Source of the DNA: Plenodomus lindquistii
Taxonomy: Eukaryota; Ascomycota; Dothideomycetes; Pleosporales; Leptosphaeriaceae
Reading direction: 5' to 3'
DNA: 64,000 bases
Assembly: GCA_025504975.1 (NCBI GenBank)
Contig: JANUWI010000017.1
Location: 930,001 to 994,000 of the forward strand
Part shown: positions 1-8,900 of the stretch, in pieces
Layout: each line of letters opens with the position of its first letter
Position numbering within the stretch: position 1 is the first letter of the stretch
Program-made: the position numbers and the translations under genes
The notes under the pieces: model-generated
The model's database searches: none
The model's input: only the letters and a program-made list of their open reading frames with translations
Told to the model about the DNA's origin: nothing

Positions 1-614
1 ATCAGTCTTTGCGCATCAAACCCCCACCGATCCTTTAGATCCTGCACCTCGCCATTCCTCCCAGCAAGCGCTGCCACAAAAGGCTCCTGCAGATCGCGGA
101 GATCCTGGGGCGTGACGGCGATTTTCTCGGATGCGCGAGCCAGGATGAAGACGTAGCGGTGAGGGCGCGAGTACATGTAGTTTGGCAGTGGTGCTGGTCC
201 GATATATGGTGATCGTTCGGCTGCGGCGAAATGCGAGAGCGTGCCGTTTGGAGTGGAAGTCAGGTTTGTGGCTAGCCAGTGGCGTACTTGGCCGAAGTAG
301 GTGTCATTGTTCATCATGAGATCGGGGTCTGTCATGATTAGGACTAGATTGTCGAGTGGTTTGGATGGCTGTTGGAGTTAGCTTGTGTTGTAGATACTTG
401 GAAGTCGGGTGATAGTGAATCTTACTGGTGGGCTTAGGAAGACTTCCGGCTCAGTCTGGGTCTTCTCGCGGTCTAGCTCTTGCCCGGGTGTGTCCAGTGT
501 GGCTTCCGGCCATTTCAGTGTGAGATCGAATGACAAGTTGAGATCATCTGTGAGTACATCTGGTATGACTTTGTGCGCTTGCAGTGCCAGCTTTCTGTCG
601 CGAACGCCGGCCAT
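1..614 (-). CDS. PEBP-family protein, partial (cut by the left edge)
   Basis: Only the N-terminal part is in the window. Exon 1 is 426..614 and exon 2 runs from 368 off the edge. The phase-0 intron (369..425) has a GTAAGA donor, a GCTAAC branch site and a CAG acceptor. The joined protein carries the phosphatidylethanolamine-binding-protein signatures: a VLIMTDPD strand, corresponding to the family DPDxP ligand-site motif (here the Pro is replaced), then QVRHWLATNL and, further on, SRPHRYVFIL, the GxHRY-like second conserved region. No signal peptide is visible at the start MAGVRDRK, so a cytosolic protein is expected. Fungal members resemble carboxypeptidase Y inhibitors (TFS1 type), but the exact role cannot be read from this fragment. 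The gene diverges from the permease pseudogene to its right. Confidence 0.82.
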
Positions 615-1866
615 TTTGAGCTTTCAGGAAAATCAATGGTGCGGTGGAAGATTGAAGAATTTGGAAGTCAGTAGTAGTAACGTTAAGACGTTCTTTTAGG
701 TGCTTTGACCACGGTACTTTGTTATGATCATGCTGTTTATATCAGACTTCCCATATTGACGCAAGTCCTTGATACTCGTAGACCTTTACGCATCATTCAT
801 TATGCATTAGGCAATGCTCTGCGGTGTCATCGTCAAAGTGGTCTGACAGCAGTGTCCATTCGAGTGTACATTGCGGATCCGTAGTATCCAAAGTGACATG
901 ACGTTCAGATGACATGCGCAACGGGATTCGGCTCGACTGGGGAAGTGGGCCTGTTGGAAGTGGAGGCATGCAGGAACTCGGCAAATTTGTGGATTCCAAC
1001 CTGGTTCGGGGCACCTGGCTCGATCTATGGTATGATGAAGCGTCGTATAACAGTGTTCAAGATAAGGAGTCTCCAGCTGGATCTTGGGAGTTGGCGGGTG
1101 ATGCAAGCCTATGAAGGAGCTCGAATTTATCGTGTCCCCGTCCCGTGTTAACCGCATGACGCTTACGCCTATACAGTAGCAGGGAGATTATAAAGGTACT
1201 AAATGCCAACTTAATATTATCTTTACTCCTTGTAGATAATACACAAATAACCTAATCACTTCTAGTAATCTTTTAGTGTAGCGTGTTAACCGCAGTGCCT
1301 GTGATTTTGCTGACTTGACCAAAACGAGCTCCTTTGTACAGTCTGGTCAAGCGTCACATGATGGTGCTCCTCATTGAGAAGTCTGCAGCTGGATGTCGGG
1401 AGTTGGTAGAGAAGCTTCCATACAGGTGTCGCATACGTGGAGTTGACGTCATGCATCTCCATGCCTTGGTGGAGGATGTCAATATTGACGTGGGGAGTTC
1501 AGCGCAGCAAGTATCGATGTATTCTTAACTGATCTCAAGCTACGAAGCTCATATGGACGTACTCGCATCGAGGTTGCAGGCCGTTGTAGGATCACCAGTT
1601 CTTGATAATCGTCTGCCGCTTCCGGTAAGCCCCTAACCAAATGCAACCTAGCCAATACAGCTCTACCGCGCAGGCAGGTCAACTCGATCAATGTAACCCA
1701 ACAGCCGACCAATACGAAATTAGCAAAATTACGTGCTTGTTGCAGTCGTTGGGCGTAAGCGTGATCCGACCCCAAGCTTTGCCATGAAAAGCTTGCACCC
1801 GCCCAGCAGTCCTCGCAGCCGCTATTCATTATCGGAGACGAGCGCGATCACGACCAGAAGATAACG
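615..1866. other. Intergenic spacer between divergent genes
   Basis: No convincing coding frame on either strand. It should hold the two divergent promoters (PEBP gene leftward, permease rightward). It contains an AT-rich stretch around 1195-1275 and two diverged copies of a roughly 57-bp sequence. Confidence 0.5.
1038..1094 (+). repeat. Diverged direct repeat, copy 1 (copy 2 at 1349..1406)
   Basis: Both copies start AAGCGTC and end GGGAGTTGG, with alignable sequence between them, including a shared CAGCTGGAT core. The copies are clearly diverged and do not encode anything recognisable. Confidence 0.45.
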
Positions 1867-3457
1867 ATGGTAATGGATCCAGAGAAGGCGCCGTACAATG
1901 AGGAGGCTTTGCCGGATTCAGCAGAACGGACGCATCTGCAGGTCGTCAATGAAGACCGCCTACGCCGTTCACTCAGCGCACGACAAGTGCAAATGATAGC
2001 GATAGGTGGAACATAGGCACTGGTCTCCTCCTAGGTATGTCAAATTGGTCTTGGATCAAGATTCGCGAAAGATGGATGCTAATAAGTAATAGGTACGGGA
2101 AAAGCACTTGCAATGGGGGGCCCAGCGTCGCTGCTCATCTGCTATGCTATCGTCGGAGGCATCGTATTCGTGACGATGTTATCTCTAGGAGAGATGGTAG
2201 CTTTTGTGCCCGTGGCGGGATCGTTCTGTACATTTGCTGGCCGCTATGTGGATGACGCTTTTGGATTCGCCCTCACCTGGAACTACTGGTTCAACGATGC
2301 GGTGTCGACAGCTGCTGATCTGGTCGCACTGCAGCTACTGATGAATTACTGGACCGAAACATTCCCGTGGTACGCGCTCGGTATCATCGTCTGGGCTCTC
2401 ATCGTTTTGGCAAATATCATTGATGTGCGAGCATACGGCGAGCTGGAGTACTGGCTCAGCCTGCTGAAAGTGGTTACGATCATCATCTTCATCATCTTGA
2501 GCATCGCAGTAAATGCTGGTGGCAATATTGGCTTTGGGTATATCCGGGGGAAATTCTTCATGCAAGGCGATGCGCCTTTCGTGGGAGGGGACCGAGTCCA
2601 TCGCCATTACTGCTGGAGAGACCAAGGATCCAGCTCGTGTGCTACCCAAGGTTGTCAAGAATGTCTTCTGGCGTATCCTGCTCTTCTATATCCTGTCCGC
2701 CCTCATGATAGGCCTCAATATTCCATACGACTACCCTGGACTGAGTACGAATTCGAGTCACACGTCTCCATTTACCATCGCTTTCCAGATGGCAGGCTCG
2801 AAAGCGGCTGGATCTTTCGTTAACGCGGTCATCTTAACGAGTGTCATTTCCGCTGGCAATCACGCTCTCTACGCCGGATCACGACTGCTCTTCACACTCG
2901 GCGCGAATGGTCACGCACCAAAGGTCTTTACCCAGTTGACGAAGTACCAGGTTCCTTGGGTTGCGGTCATGACGGCTAGCCTTGTTTCTATTGTGCTCTT
3001 CTCACTATCGTTTGCAGGTTCTGGTCAACTCTGGACGTGGCTGCAAAATATCGTGGGCGTGTCGAACCAATTGAGTTGGATTAGCATTGGTATCGCTTCG
3101 CTACGTTCCCGTGCTGGTCTCAAAGCGCAAGGAAAAGAGCACCTGCTTCCCTTCAAGAATTGGACCTACCCTTGGGGTCCAATTCTCTGTGTCTTGTTGA
3201 ACAGCTTCATTGTTTTAGTTCAAGGATGGACCGCGTTCAGCCCGAAGTTCGGTGCTATCGACTTTGTCAGTTTCTATCTTGAGCTGCCGATCTTTGTTGG
3301 CATGATCATCATCTGGACACTGGTGAAGCGTACCAAATTCAGGAACGCGAACAAGATGGACTTGGAGACTGATGTGTATACGAAGGACGATATGGAACCG
3401 GTGGAAAAGAGCTGGAAAGGTACCGGCAAGAGGATTGGAACGTGGTTCTGCTTTTGA
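1867..3457 (+). pseudogene. Amino-acid permease (APC/YAT family), broken by a frameshift and an internal deletion
   Basis: The reading starts at MVMDPEKAPYNEE and shows the typical fungal permease order: RRSLSARQVQMIAIGGT, then GTGLLLG, GKALAMGGPAS, SLGEMVAFVPVAGSF, NAVILTSVISAGNHALY and the C-terminal cytosolic tail ending GTWFCF. An intron at 2035..2092 (GTATGT donor, GCTAAT branch, TAG acceptor) joins LLLG to TGKAL correctly. Two lesions follow from the frame. At 2011-2014 one base is missing in the IGGT-IGTG motif, so the frame would hit TAG. At about 2582-2591 the text jumps from APFVGG directly to GTESIAITAGETKDP. The roughly 17 residues that family members carry there, forming part of a membrane helix, are absent and the frame changes. 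Functional transport is therefore unlikely. A sequencing error could explain the first lesion but not the second. Confidence 0.82.
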
Positions 3458-4260
3458 TGGAGGTTACACTACCCCCTTCGCGACGCCTCACGAATCTGAA
3501 TGAGCCAGAACGTGTGCGCATCTTTTCTTCGTGCTCCAACTGCAACCTTTTTGCCTTCTCTTTTCGCGTTGGCTATGCAGGGCATCGTCTGGGTCATTGA
3601 CGCGCTACATTGAGTGGCAGGAAATGTCTTCTCAGAGAACCGTGTCCAAAACTGCTGACACGGCAAGAATGCGCTCCGGATGCACCGTGGTGAGACATTC
3701 GGCCACGCTTCAAGTCAGCTTTACATATGAAGTGTCTTGCCTTGCGGATAAGGCTATGTAAAGATGTGTACATCTTGGCGTCACCGTCTTGGTATCGTAC
3801 GATAATTTCTGGAGTCGACCCCGGCAGCAACCAACCTGCACCGACTTTGATGCCGAAGGGCCCCTTCAAAACACATAGGCAGATATGTCTACATATCCCT
3901 GGGGATCTATTGGGGCGTTCATAGGATATGTTTCGCAGTGCCGAGTGACATTCTGCATTGGCCAAGGTGCGCGAAACACGCCCCTCGTTCCAGAGTTGCC
4001 TCAAAAGCCGGGAACACATCTTCCAGCACAACACCAAGCCTTGGTATCCAGGCACCTCTGCATGCGGTACCAACAACACTGGTAATAGTATAAAGACGAT
4101 GCAAGTGTCCTTAGTATGCTCGATAAGTTACACTGTTGAACAGTTCTCTTCATTTACATTCATTCTATTTGTTTCTTACGAACATAATTGCTTTTGCATT
4201 ACTGTCACTACACCTTTCTACCAACCATCCACAATAACCAAACTACCAGAACTTTCAATA
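3458..4260. other. Intergenic, promoter of the CHRD gene
   Basis: The only long frames here lack ATG starts or family features. A TATAAAG box-like sequence lies at 4089-4095, about 170 bp before the CHRD start, followed by an A/C-rich leader directly before the ATG. Confidence 0.4.
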
Positions 4261-4857
4261 ATGAAGACATCAGCCCTCTCTACCCTCGCAGGCCTGGTCC
4301 TCAGCGCGTCCGCCATCCCCCTCTCAACCCTCACCCTGAACATCAATCTGGGCCAAGAACTCGTCGCTGCTGCCGATGCCCTCGCCGCAGAAAATCAGCT
4401 GTTCACCTTCACCTCCACCCAATTCATCCACGCCGTGCCCGAAGAAGTCGTAAACGGCACCGAACCCACCGGCGGCCTCGCCGGCGCCACGGGAACCTTC
4501 AACTTCGGCATCAACAGCGCAGCAAACATGATCTGCTACAACATCACTTTGCACAACTTCCAAGGCGAGTTCGACTCGCCTGCCACAACAGCCACGCATA
4601 TCCACGAAGCGGCGCGCGGCGCATCTGGCCCGCCTAGAATCTCGTTCCCAAATCCGGAGATTGTGGGTGGCGATCCGAATGTGAGGAATAGCGCGGGGTG
4701 TTTGACGGGACCGTTTACGACGGGGGTTGTGATGGAGGGGAAGGATACGGGAGAGGGGTTCAGTGTGGATATGATTGAGGCGAATCCAACGGCTTTCATG
4801 GCGGATACGCATTCTAGTCTTGCGCTGCCTGGTGCGGTGAGGGGACAGTTGGCGTGA
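4261..4857 (+). CDS. Secreted CHRD-domain protein
   Basis: Single-exon gene of 198 residues. I chose the start at the ATG followed by a clear signal peptide (MKTSALSTLAGLVLSASAIP), although the frame stays open further upstream. The mature part has the chordin/CHRD layout: a fold beginning near residue 45 with an FTSTQFIHAVPEE strand, NMICYNITLHNF, the HIHEAARGASGPP motif and a closing ALPGAVRGQLA segment, which matches the family's RG(Q/E) ending. Potential N-glycosylation sites occur at NGT and NIT. Fungal single-CHRD proteins are extracellular and their function is unknown. It stands alone on this strand between the permease remnant and a membrane-protein gene. Confidence 0.85.
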   Translation: MKTSALSTLAGLVLSASAIPLSTLTLNINLGQELVAAADALAAENQLFTFTSTQFIHAVPEEVVNGTEPTGGLAGATGTFNFGINSAANMICYNITLHNFQGEFDSPATTATHIHEAARGASGPPRISFPNPEIVGGDPNVRNSAGCLTGPFTTGVVMEGKDTGEGFSVDMIEANPTAFMADTHSSLALPGAVRGQLA

Positions 4858-5314
4858 GGGAGATTGATGGTGAGAAAGAAGGACGACGAGAGCAATAATT
4901 GTAATGAACAAGAAAGATGGGAACAAGAGCTGGATGTTGGAGAGTGAAGAGAATACCCCGGCAATTGGTAGAAATGTCAGCGTGTTTAGATGATTGATCG
5001 TCAGCTTCACTGTGTGATGACTCGATATTGGACAGTGAATTGAGAGACCTGTGAGTCAAAACAGAAAATGTGTAACATTGGATGGAACGAATGATGGCGC
5101 GGCAGGTAATTTTAGGTGGTTGCTGCTCAACGTCGTCACGCGCACCTACCTCAACATCGTGCATGCGCTCCTGCCTCAACACAGCAATTAGGCTAGCCAA
5201 TGTTTTGCCTGACTCACCATCACTTTCATCACTTCACCCAACCAACTTCCTCTTGCAAATATCGCAGCGCACTGAACCTCAACCTCCCTTCCGCCCCAAA
5301 CAACTCTCGTCAAG
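4858..5314. other. Intergenic, 3' end of CHRD gene and leader of next gene
   Basis: No gene seen. The last 100 bases are pyrimidine- and CAA-rich, as is usual for fungal 5' leaders, and end CAAGATG. Confidence 0.4.
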
Positions 5315-6310
5315 ATGAAGCTCGCCGAGGTGCTCTGCATACTCTGCTTCTGGCAAGATCCAGACTTGACAGCCGCCTACGCCATGCTCACGTACGCCTT
5401 GCTGGTCATTGAAATTGTTTTACTGTGGGGCTTTGCCTTGTGCGTGCTCTGCATTCGCTTGCTCATTCCTGGACGGCTGCTCTACTCCTTCTTTGGCCCC
5501 AGCGAGGTCGTCGAGGCCGTAATAAACTCCGCAATGACATTCCAAGGCCTGATTTCAGCAATTGTCAAAACCCTCAATGTTGACGGTGTCACCTCGCTCA
5601 ACTATTGGGACAATGCAACGCTCATGCGGCACATGCCTCTCGATCCGGAAATGCAAAATCACCTCCTCTCGTTGGGTCCAATCTTGCTGCTCGAGGCAGT
5701 CAGGTGCTACGTTCTGCTTCGCATCGGCATTAACAAAGTTCAAGCGTCGAAAGAGCGGACGTGGGTTCAGAAGGTCATGTTCGCATTGCTCATACGGTCG
5801 TATGGCAAGATTTTGGCGTGGCGTCTGCGAACAATCCACAAGGTCAACCATGCTCTTACTGTTGTCAACGGTACACAGCTCAGGCGCGACTTCAAGAACC
5901 CCTCCTTTGGCGTTCCCAGTCCTAAGTTGGTCGCCGTTTTTCCCGGACTGCTCGCGACAAGTCAAGACTTCCGCATTGCGGTCCAACGCCTCTGTAAGAC
6001 GAGCAATGCGATACTGGAAGAGGCTGAGCTGGTAGGCGGCGATGTTATGGAGTACACGCGAGCAGAGTCCAGGAAGAGGCTGGCAGGACTGTTGAAGAAA
6101 GCGGAGGAGCGCAGGGCGATGATGGAAACTTCGGTAGGAGGCATGAGGAGTACAGGAGGAGGGAGATCAGACAAGGCAATGGTCAGAAAATGGGGCCGAA
6201 AATTAGACGAGTTCATCCAGCCCATGGATGCAGTGCTGGAACGCTTCAGAGCTGTCCTGAGTGTCGCCGAGATCGACGAGATCGCAGTGGAGTCGTCACA
6301 GGACGGCTAG
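5315..6310 (+). CDS. Hypothetical membrane-associated protein
   Basis: Uninterrupted frame of 331 residues beginning MKLAEVLCILCFW. A strongly hydrophobic region at about residues 20-60 (YALLVIEIVLLWGFALCVLC, then RLLIPGRLLYSFFG) predicts one or two membrane helices. A second hydrophobic patch lies near residue 120 (LLSLGPILLLEAVRCYVLL). The rest is soluble and basic, with a helical, charged C-terminal half (residues about 230-320, rich in R, K and E, including RKRLAGLLKKAEERRAMM) that could form a coiled coil. I do not recognise the family. The consistent coding composition, length and sensible ATG context support it as a real gene; no function is proposed. Confidence 0.7.
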   Translation: MKLAEVLCILCFWQDPDLTAAYAMLTYALLVIEIVLLWGFALCVLCIRLLIPGRLLYSFFGPSEVVEAVINSAMTFQGLISAIVKTLNVDGVTSLNYWDNATLMRHMPLDPEMQNHLLSLGPILLLEAVRCYVLLRIGINKVQASKERTWVQKVMFALLIRSYGKILAWRLRTIHKVNHALTVVNGTQLRRDFKNPSFGVPSPKLVAVFPGLLATSQDFRIAVQRLCKTSNAILEEAELVGGDVMEYTRAESRKRLAGLLKKAEERRAMMETSVGGMRSTGGGRSDKAMVRKWGRKLDEFIQPMDAVLERFRAVLSVAEIDEIAVESSQDG

Positions 6311-6796
6311 GCCGACGGCATCGATAATGTGAGTCGAGATACGAAACTTCATACGGAGTATACTTGGCTATTTGGCAGTGGAGTCGATCAAAGGCCATGT
6401 CAAACAACGACATCGATGACTTGTGTAAGAGCATGGTCGTCGATCTGTCGGTCGATATTCAATGGTATAGCTCAGATTATCGTAGTTCGCTTTATATAGC
6501 AGCGTTTTCAAGCACGGCTGACCAAATACCAAAAGCAATGAAATCGATTCATCCAATGTATTGCGCTCACGATGAAATGTGCAGTGGTGTGTCTAGAATG
6601 AGTGCACGGAGATAATGAGGAGCACTAAAGCCGCGCGTCTTGGCGTGATGCACTACGTCACGCCGAACTTCCCGAATCCACAACACCATCAAGCCAGCCA
6701 TGGCAATCCTGACGTCTCTCCGGAGAAGACGCAGTGAATTCCGCCCATCTTGCCGCATACCCGATTGAACACCACACTACAAATCAACGTGACATT
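6311..6796. other. Intergenic
   Basis: Nothing coding is convincing here. It separates two co-oriented hypothetical genes and should contain the terminator of the left one and the promoter of the right one. Confidence 0.35.
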
Positions 6797-7663
6797 ATGA
6801 ATCCATTCACCGACCCACAACCCGCGAATGCAGCGAACGCAGCGAATACAACGAATCACACAGCGACTTCAGCCCCAACACCACCAATCCCCTCTTACGA
6901 GGAAGTCACCGGCTATGCTCCTCCCCCAGGCCCACCTCCATCGCACCCATCGCATTCCTCTTATCAAACGCCCTCTACACCCACCACAACAATTCCACCC
7001 CCTCTCCCCACAAACCCCACACCGCCCCCCGAACTCCCCCCCGCATATGCCGTCGTCGACGAAAAAGCCACCTCCTACGCCATCTACGGAACCTTCATCC
7101 ACACACCCTCAGGCCCCGCCTACCAGCTCTCCTCCCTGCTCGACGCGCGCATAAACAAGCTGCGGATACGGCGCCTACGGGCCGAAGAAGTATCGCTTCT
7201 GCAAGCCGGCGCGCATAACATCCCCTTCAACCAGTCCACCACCCTCTACGAAATGCACGATCCGCCCTTCATGACCAACGAATACTACATTCGCGGCATA
7301 AGCCGCACCACGCTTCCTGGCATGTTGCAATTACGACTTGGACTGAGGAGATGGCATGTACGACACATGCCTGCCGAGGGCGCGAAACCGGTGGATTTGA
7401 TGACGTGTGGGAAAAGAGGGGGGTTGAGTCGCGTTATCAAGGAAAGGAGAAATGAGTTCGAGCCGTCTGAGTGGAAGGATAGCGAGGGCAGCGTGTTGGC
7501 GACTGAGGTGTTGAAGATGCAGGGTGGGGGAAAGATGCCAACGATTGAGTTGAGAGAAGGTGTGGATCAGACGTGTCGGGAATTGCTCCTTGCGCTGTGG
7601 GTAGCCAGGCTGTGGGCTGCGTTTGGAGCGGGAAGTTCGTACAGTGGGACTGGAGGGTATTGA
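6797..7663 (+). CDS. Hypothetical protein with Pro-rich PPxY-type N-terminus
   Basis: 288 residues from the ATG at MNPFTDPQPAN; an in-frame ATG 63 bases upstream (MNSAHLAAYP) is possible but less likely because the conserved-looking start is the second. Residues 1-85 are a disordered Ala/Asn/Thr/Pro-rich segment with PSYEEV and PPAYAVV, which resemble PPxY ligands for WW domains of Nedd4/Rsp5-type ubiquitin ligases. The rest (from about residue 90, TSYAIYGTFIH onward) is a folded-looking basic domain with RINKLRIRRLRAEEV and a C-terminal hydrophobic helix (LLLALWVARLWAAFG). The family is unknown to me. A Rsp5-adaptor-like role is only a guess from the PPxY-like motifs. Confidence 0.65.
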   Translation: MNPFTDPQPANAANAANTTNHTATSAPTPPIPSYEEVTGYAPPPGPPPSHPSHSSYQTPSTPTTTIPPPLPTNPTPPPELPPAYAVVDEKATSYAIYGTFIHTPSGPAYQLSSLLDARINKLRIRRLRAEEVSLLQAGAHNIPFNQSTTLYEMHDPPFMTNEYYIRGISRTTLPGMLQLRLGLRRWHVRHMPAEGAKPVDLMTCGKRGGLSRVIKERRNEFEPSEWKDSEGSVLATEVLKMQGGGKMPTIELREGVDQTCRELLLALWVARLWAAFGAGSSYSGTGGY

Positions 7664-7830
7664 GCGCCATATCACAGTCGGCAATCGAGAGTCTCACGGC
7701 GAGGTGGTCAGAAGCTTGAGGAGTCCATTCACCCCTCATATCTACACGCTCTCTACACGATCACAATCACCATCCCCATCACCATCCCTATCTTCATCCT
7801 CAGCTACTCCCCTCTCCATCCTTACACACT

Positions 7831-8221
7831 TCATTCCGAGCGCACCACACGCCTAAACCCCTGCTCCGCCACCTGTTCCTGCGCCGCCGCAATAACAGCC
7901 TCCGCATTCGGATCCACAAACCCACACCCCGTCTTCCCATTCTGCAGGCTCGCCGCTTCAGCACTACACACGCCGTCACCTGTCGCTGCGACTTGCGCAC
8001 AACATGCCGAACTGCAATCGGCGTCGGACACGCACCCGCCGGTTATGAATTGCGAGCCGTTGCCTAGACCGACGTTGCGCGCGCCGGCGGCATTGGGGGT
8101 TACTTGGGCGAGGGTGAGGGTGGTGAGGACTAGGGTTGGGGGTTAGTTGGGTTAGGTGGCTGGGGATGATGGGAAAGAAGGGGGGCGTACGGGTGAGGAG
8201 GGTGGTGGTTGTGAAGCGCAT
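7831..8221 (-). CDS. Small cysteine-rich secreted protein, BAS2-like effector candidate
   Basis: Two exons, 8191..8221 and 7831..8129, flank a 61-nt phase-1 intron with GTACGC donor and TAG acceptor. The product is 109 residues. It starts with a signal peptide (MRFTTTTLLTLLTTLTLAQV) and continues with ARNVGLGNGSQFITGGC, then VSDADCSSACCA and later VCSAEAAS and TGCGF, six cysteines in all. This layout (R-N-V-G, Q-F-I-T-G-x-C, S-D-A-D-C-x-x-x-C-C) is that of fungal biotrophy-associated secreted protein 2 as described for Magnaporthe. The family is secreted during plant infection, but homologues are widespread in ascomycetes, so effector activity here is inference. It lies tail-to-tail with the Pro-rich gene on its left. 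Confidence 0.8.
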
Positions 8222-8900
8222 TGTGCTGGGTTTCGAAGGGTTGGTAGGATGGTGGCTGGTTTAGTGGATAGAATGTGCAGTAGATCGTGGAGGATTTGTG
8301 AAGTCGTGAGTTATGAGAAATTGACACCAGGTCTATCCGCAGTCACAGACGCAGAATCAGAAGACAATGTATGTATAGAAGGGAAGAGTGATTGAAAGTA
8401 AATAGCTTGAGAAACTCAATTAAAGTACCTTTCGAGCATTTTATACACACACGCCATGCACCCACATCTCTCGCAGCAATACCGAATCCTTCTATACTCT
8501 GCTATACCTCCCCGAGTTTGTTACTGTATGATCGTCCGGTCGGCGAGAGTCCGCACGCTCTACACAGTAGCATCATGGTCAGAGATTGGTGCGCAGAATG
8601 CATATATTGGATGTAAGTATACATATTATAATATGATATGTTATGATATGCTGTGCGCAAAAGTGTGCAATGCCATTAGCTGCATCCCAGTCCCATGGAA
8701 GCCAGGAGTGACGAACGGGAGTGCATGGTTGATGCATGTCGGAGGCCGTTGCATGTCGTGTTTCAGATGTCTTTGACGGGGGCGGTTACAGATCACGCAT
8801 TGGGCACGTGATGTATGCGGCTTGCGGGTGCCGTGTTTGACGTCTGACATTTCACGCTAGTCTTCTATATACTGCAATTCAGATACAGAGGTGTGATCAA
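8222..8900. other. Intergenic
   Basis: Contains the promoter of the BAS2-like gene and the 3' end of the mannosidase gene. A short AT-rich run with repeated ATGATATG-type units sits around 8615-8655. No supported ORF. Confidence 0.4.

Noticed and set aside
3594..4079. 161-codon minus-strand frame before the CHRD gene
   Set aside because: Begins at GTG rather than ATG, no domain or splice context, and no coding-like composition.
4324..5010. 228-codon minus-strand frame across the CHRD gene
   Set aside because: Antisense shadow of a gene with a clear signal peptide and CHRD motifs.
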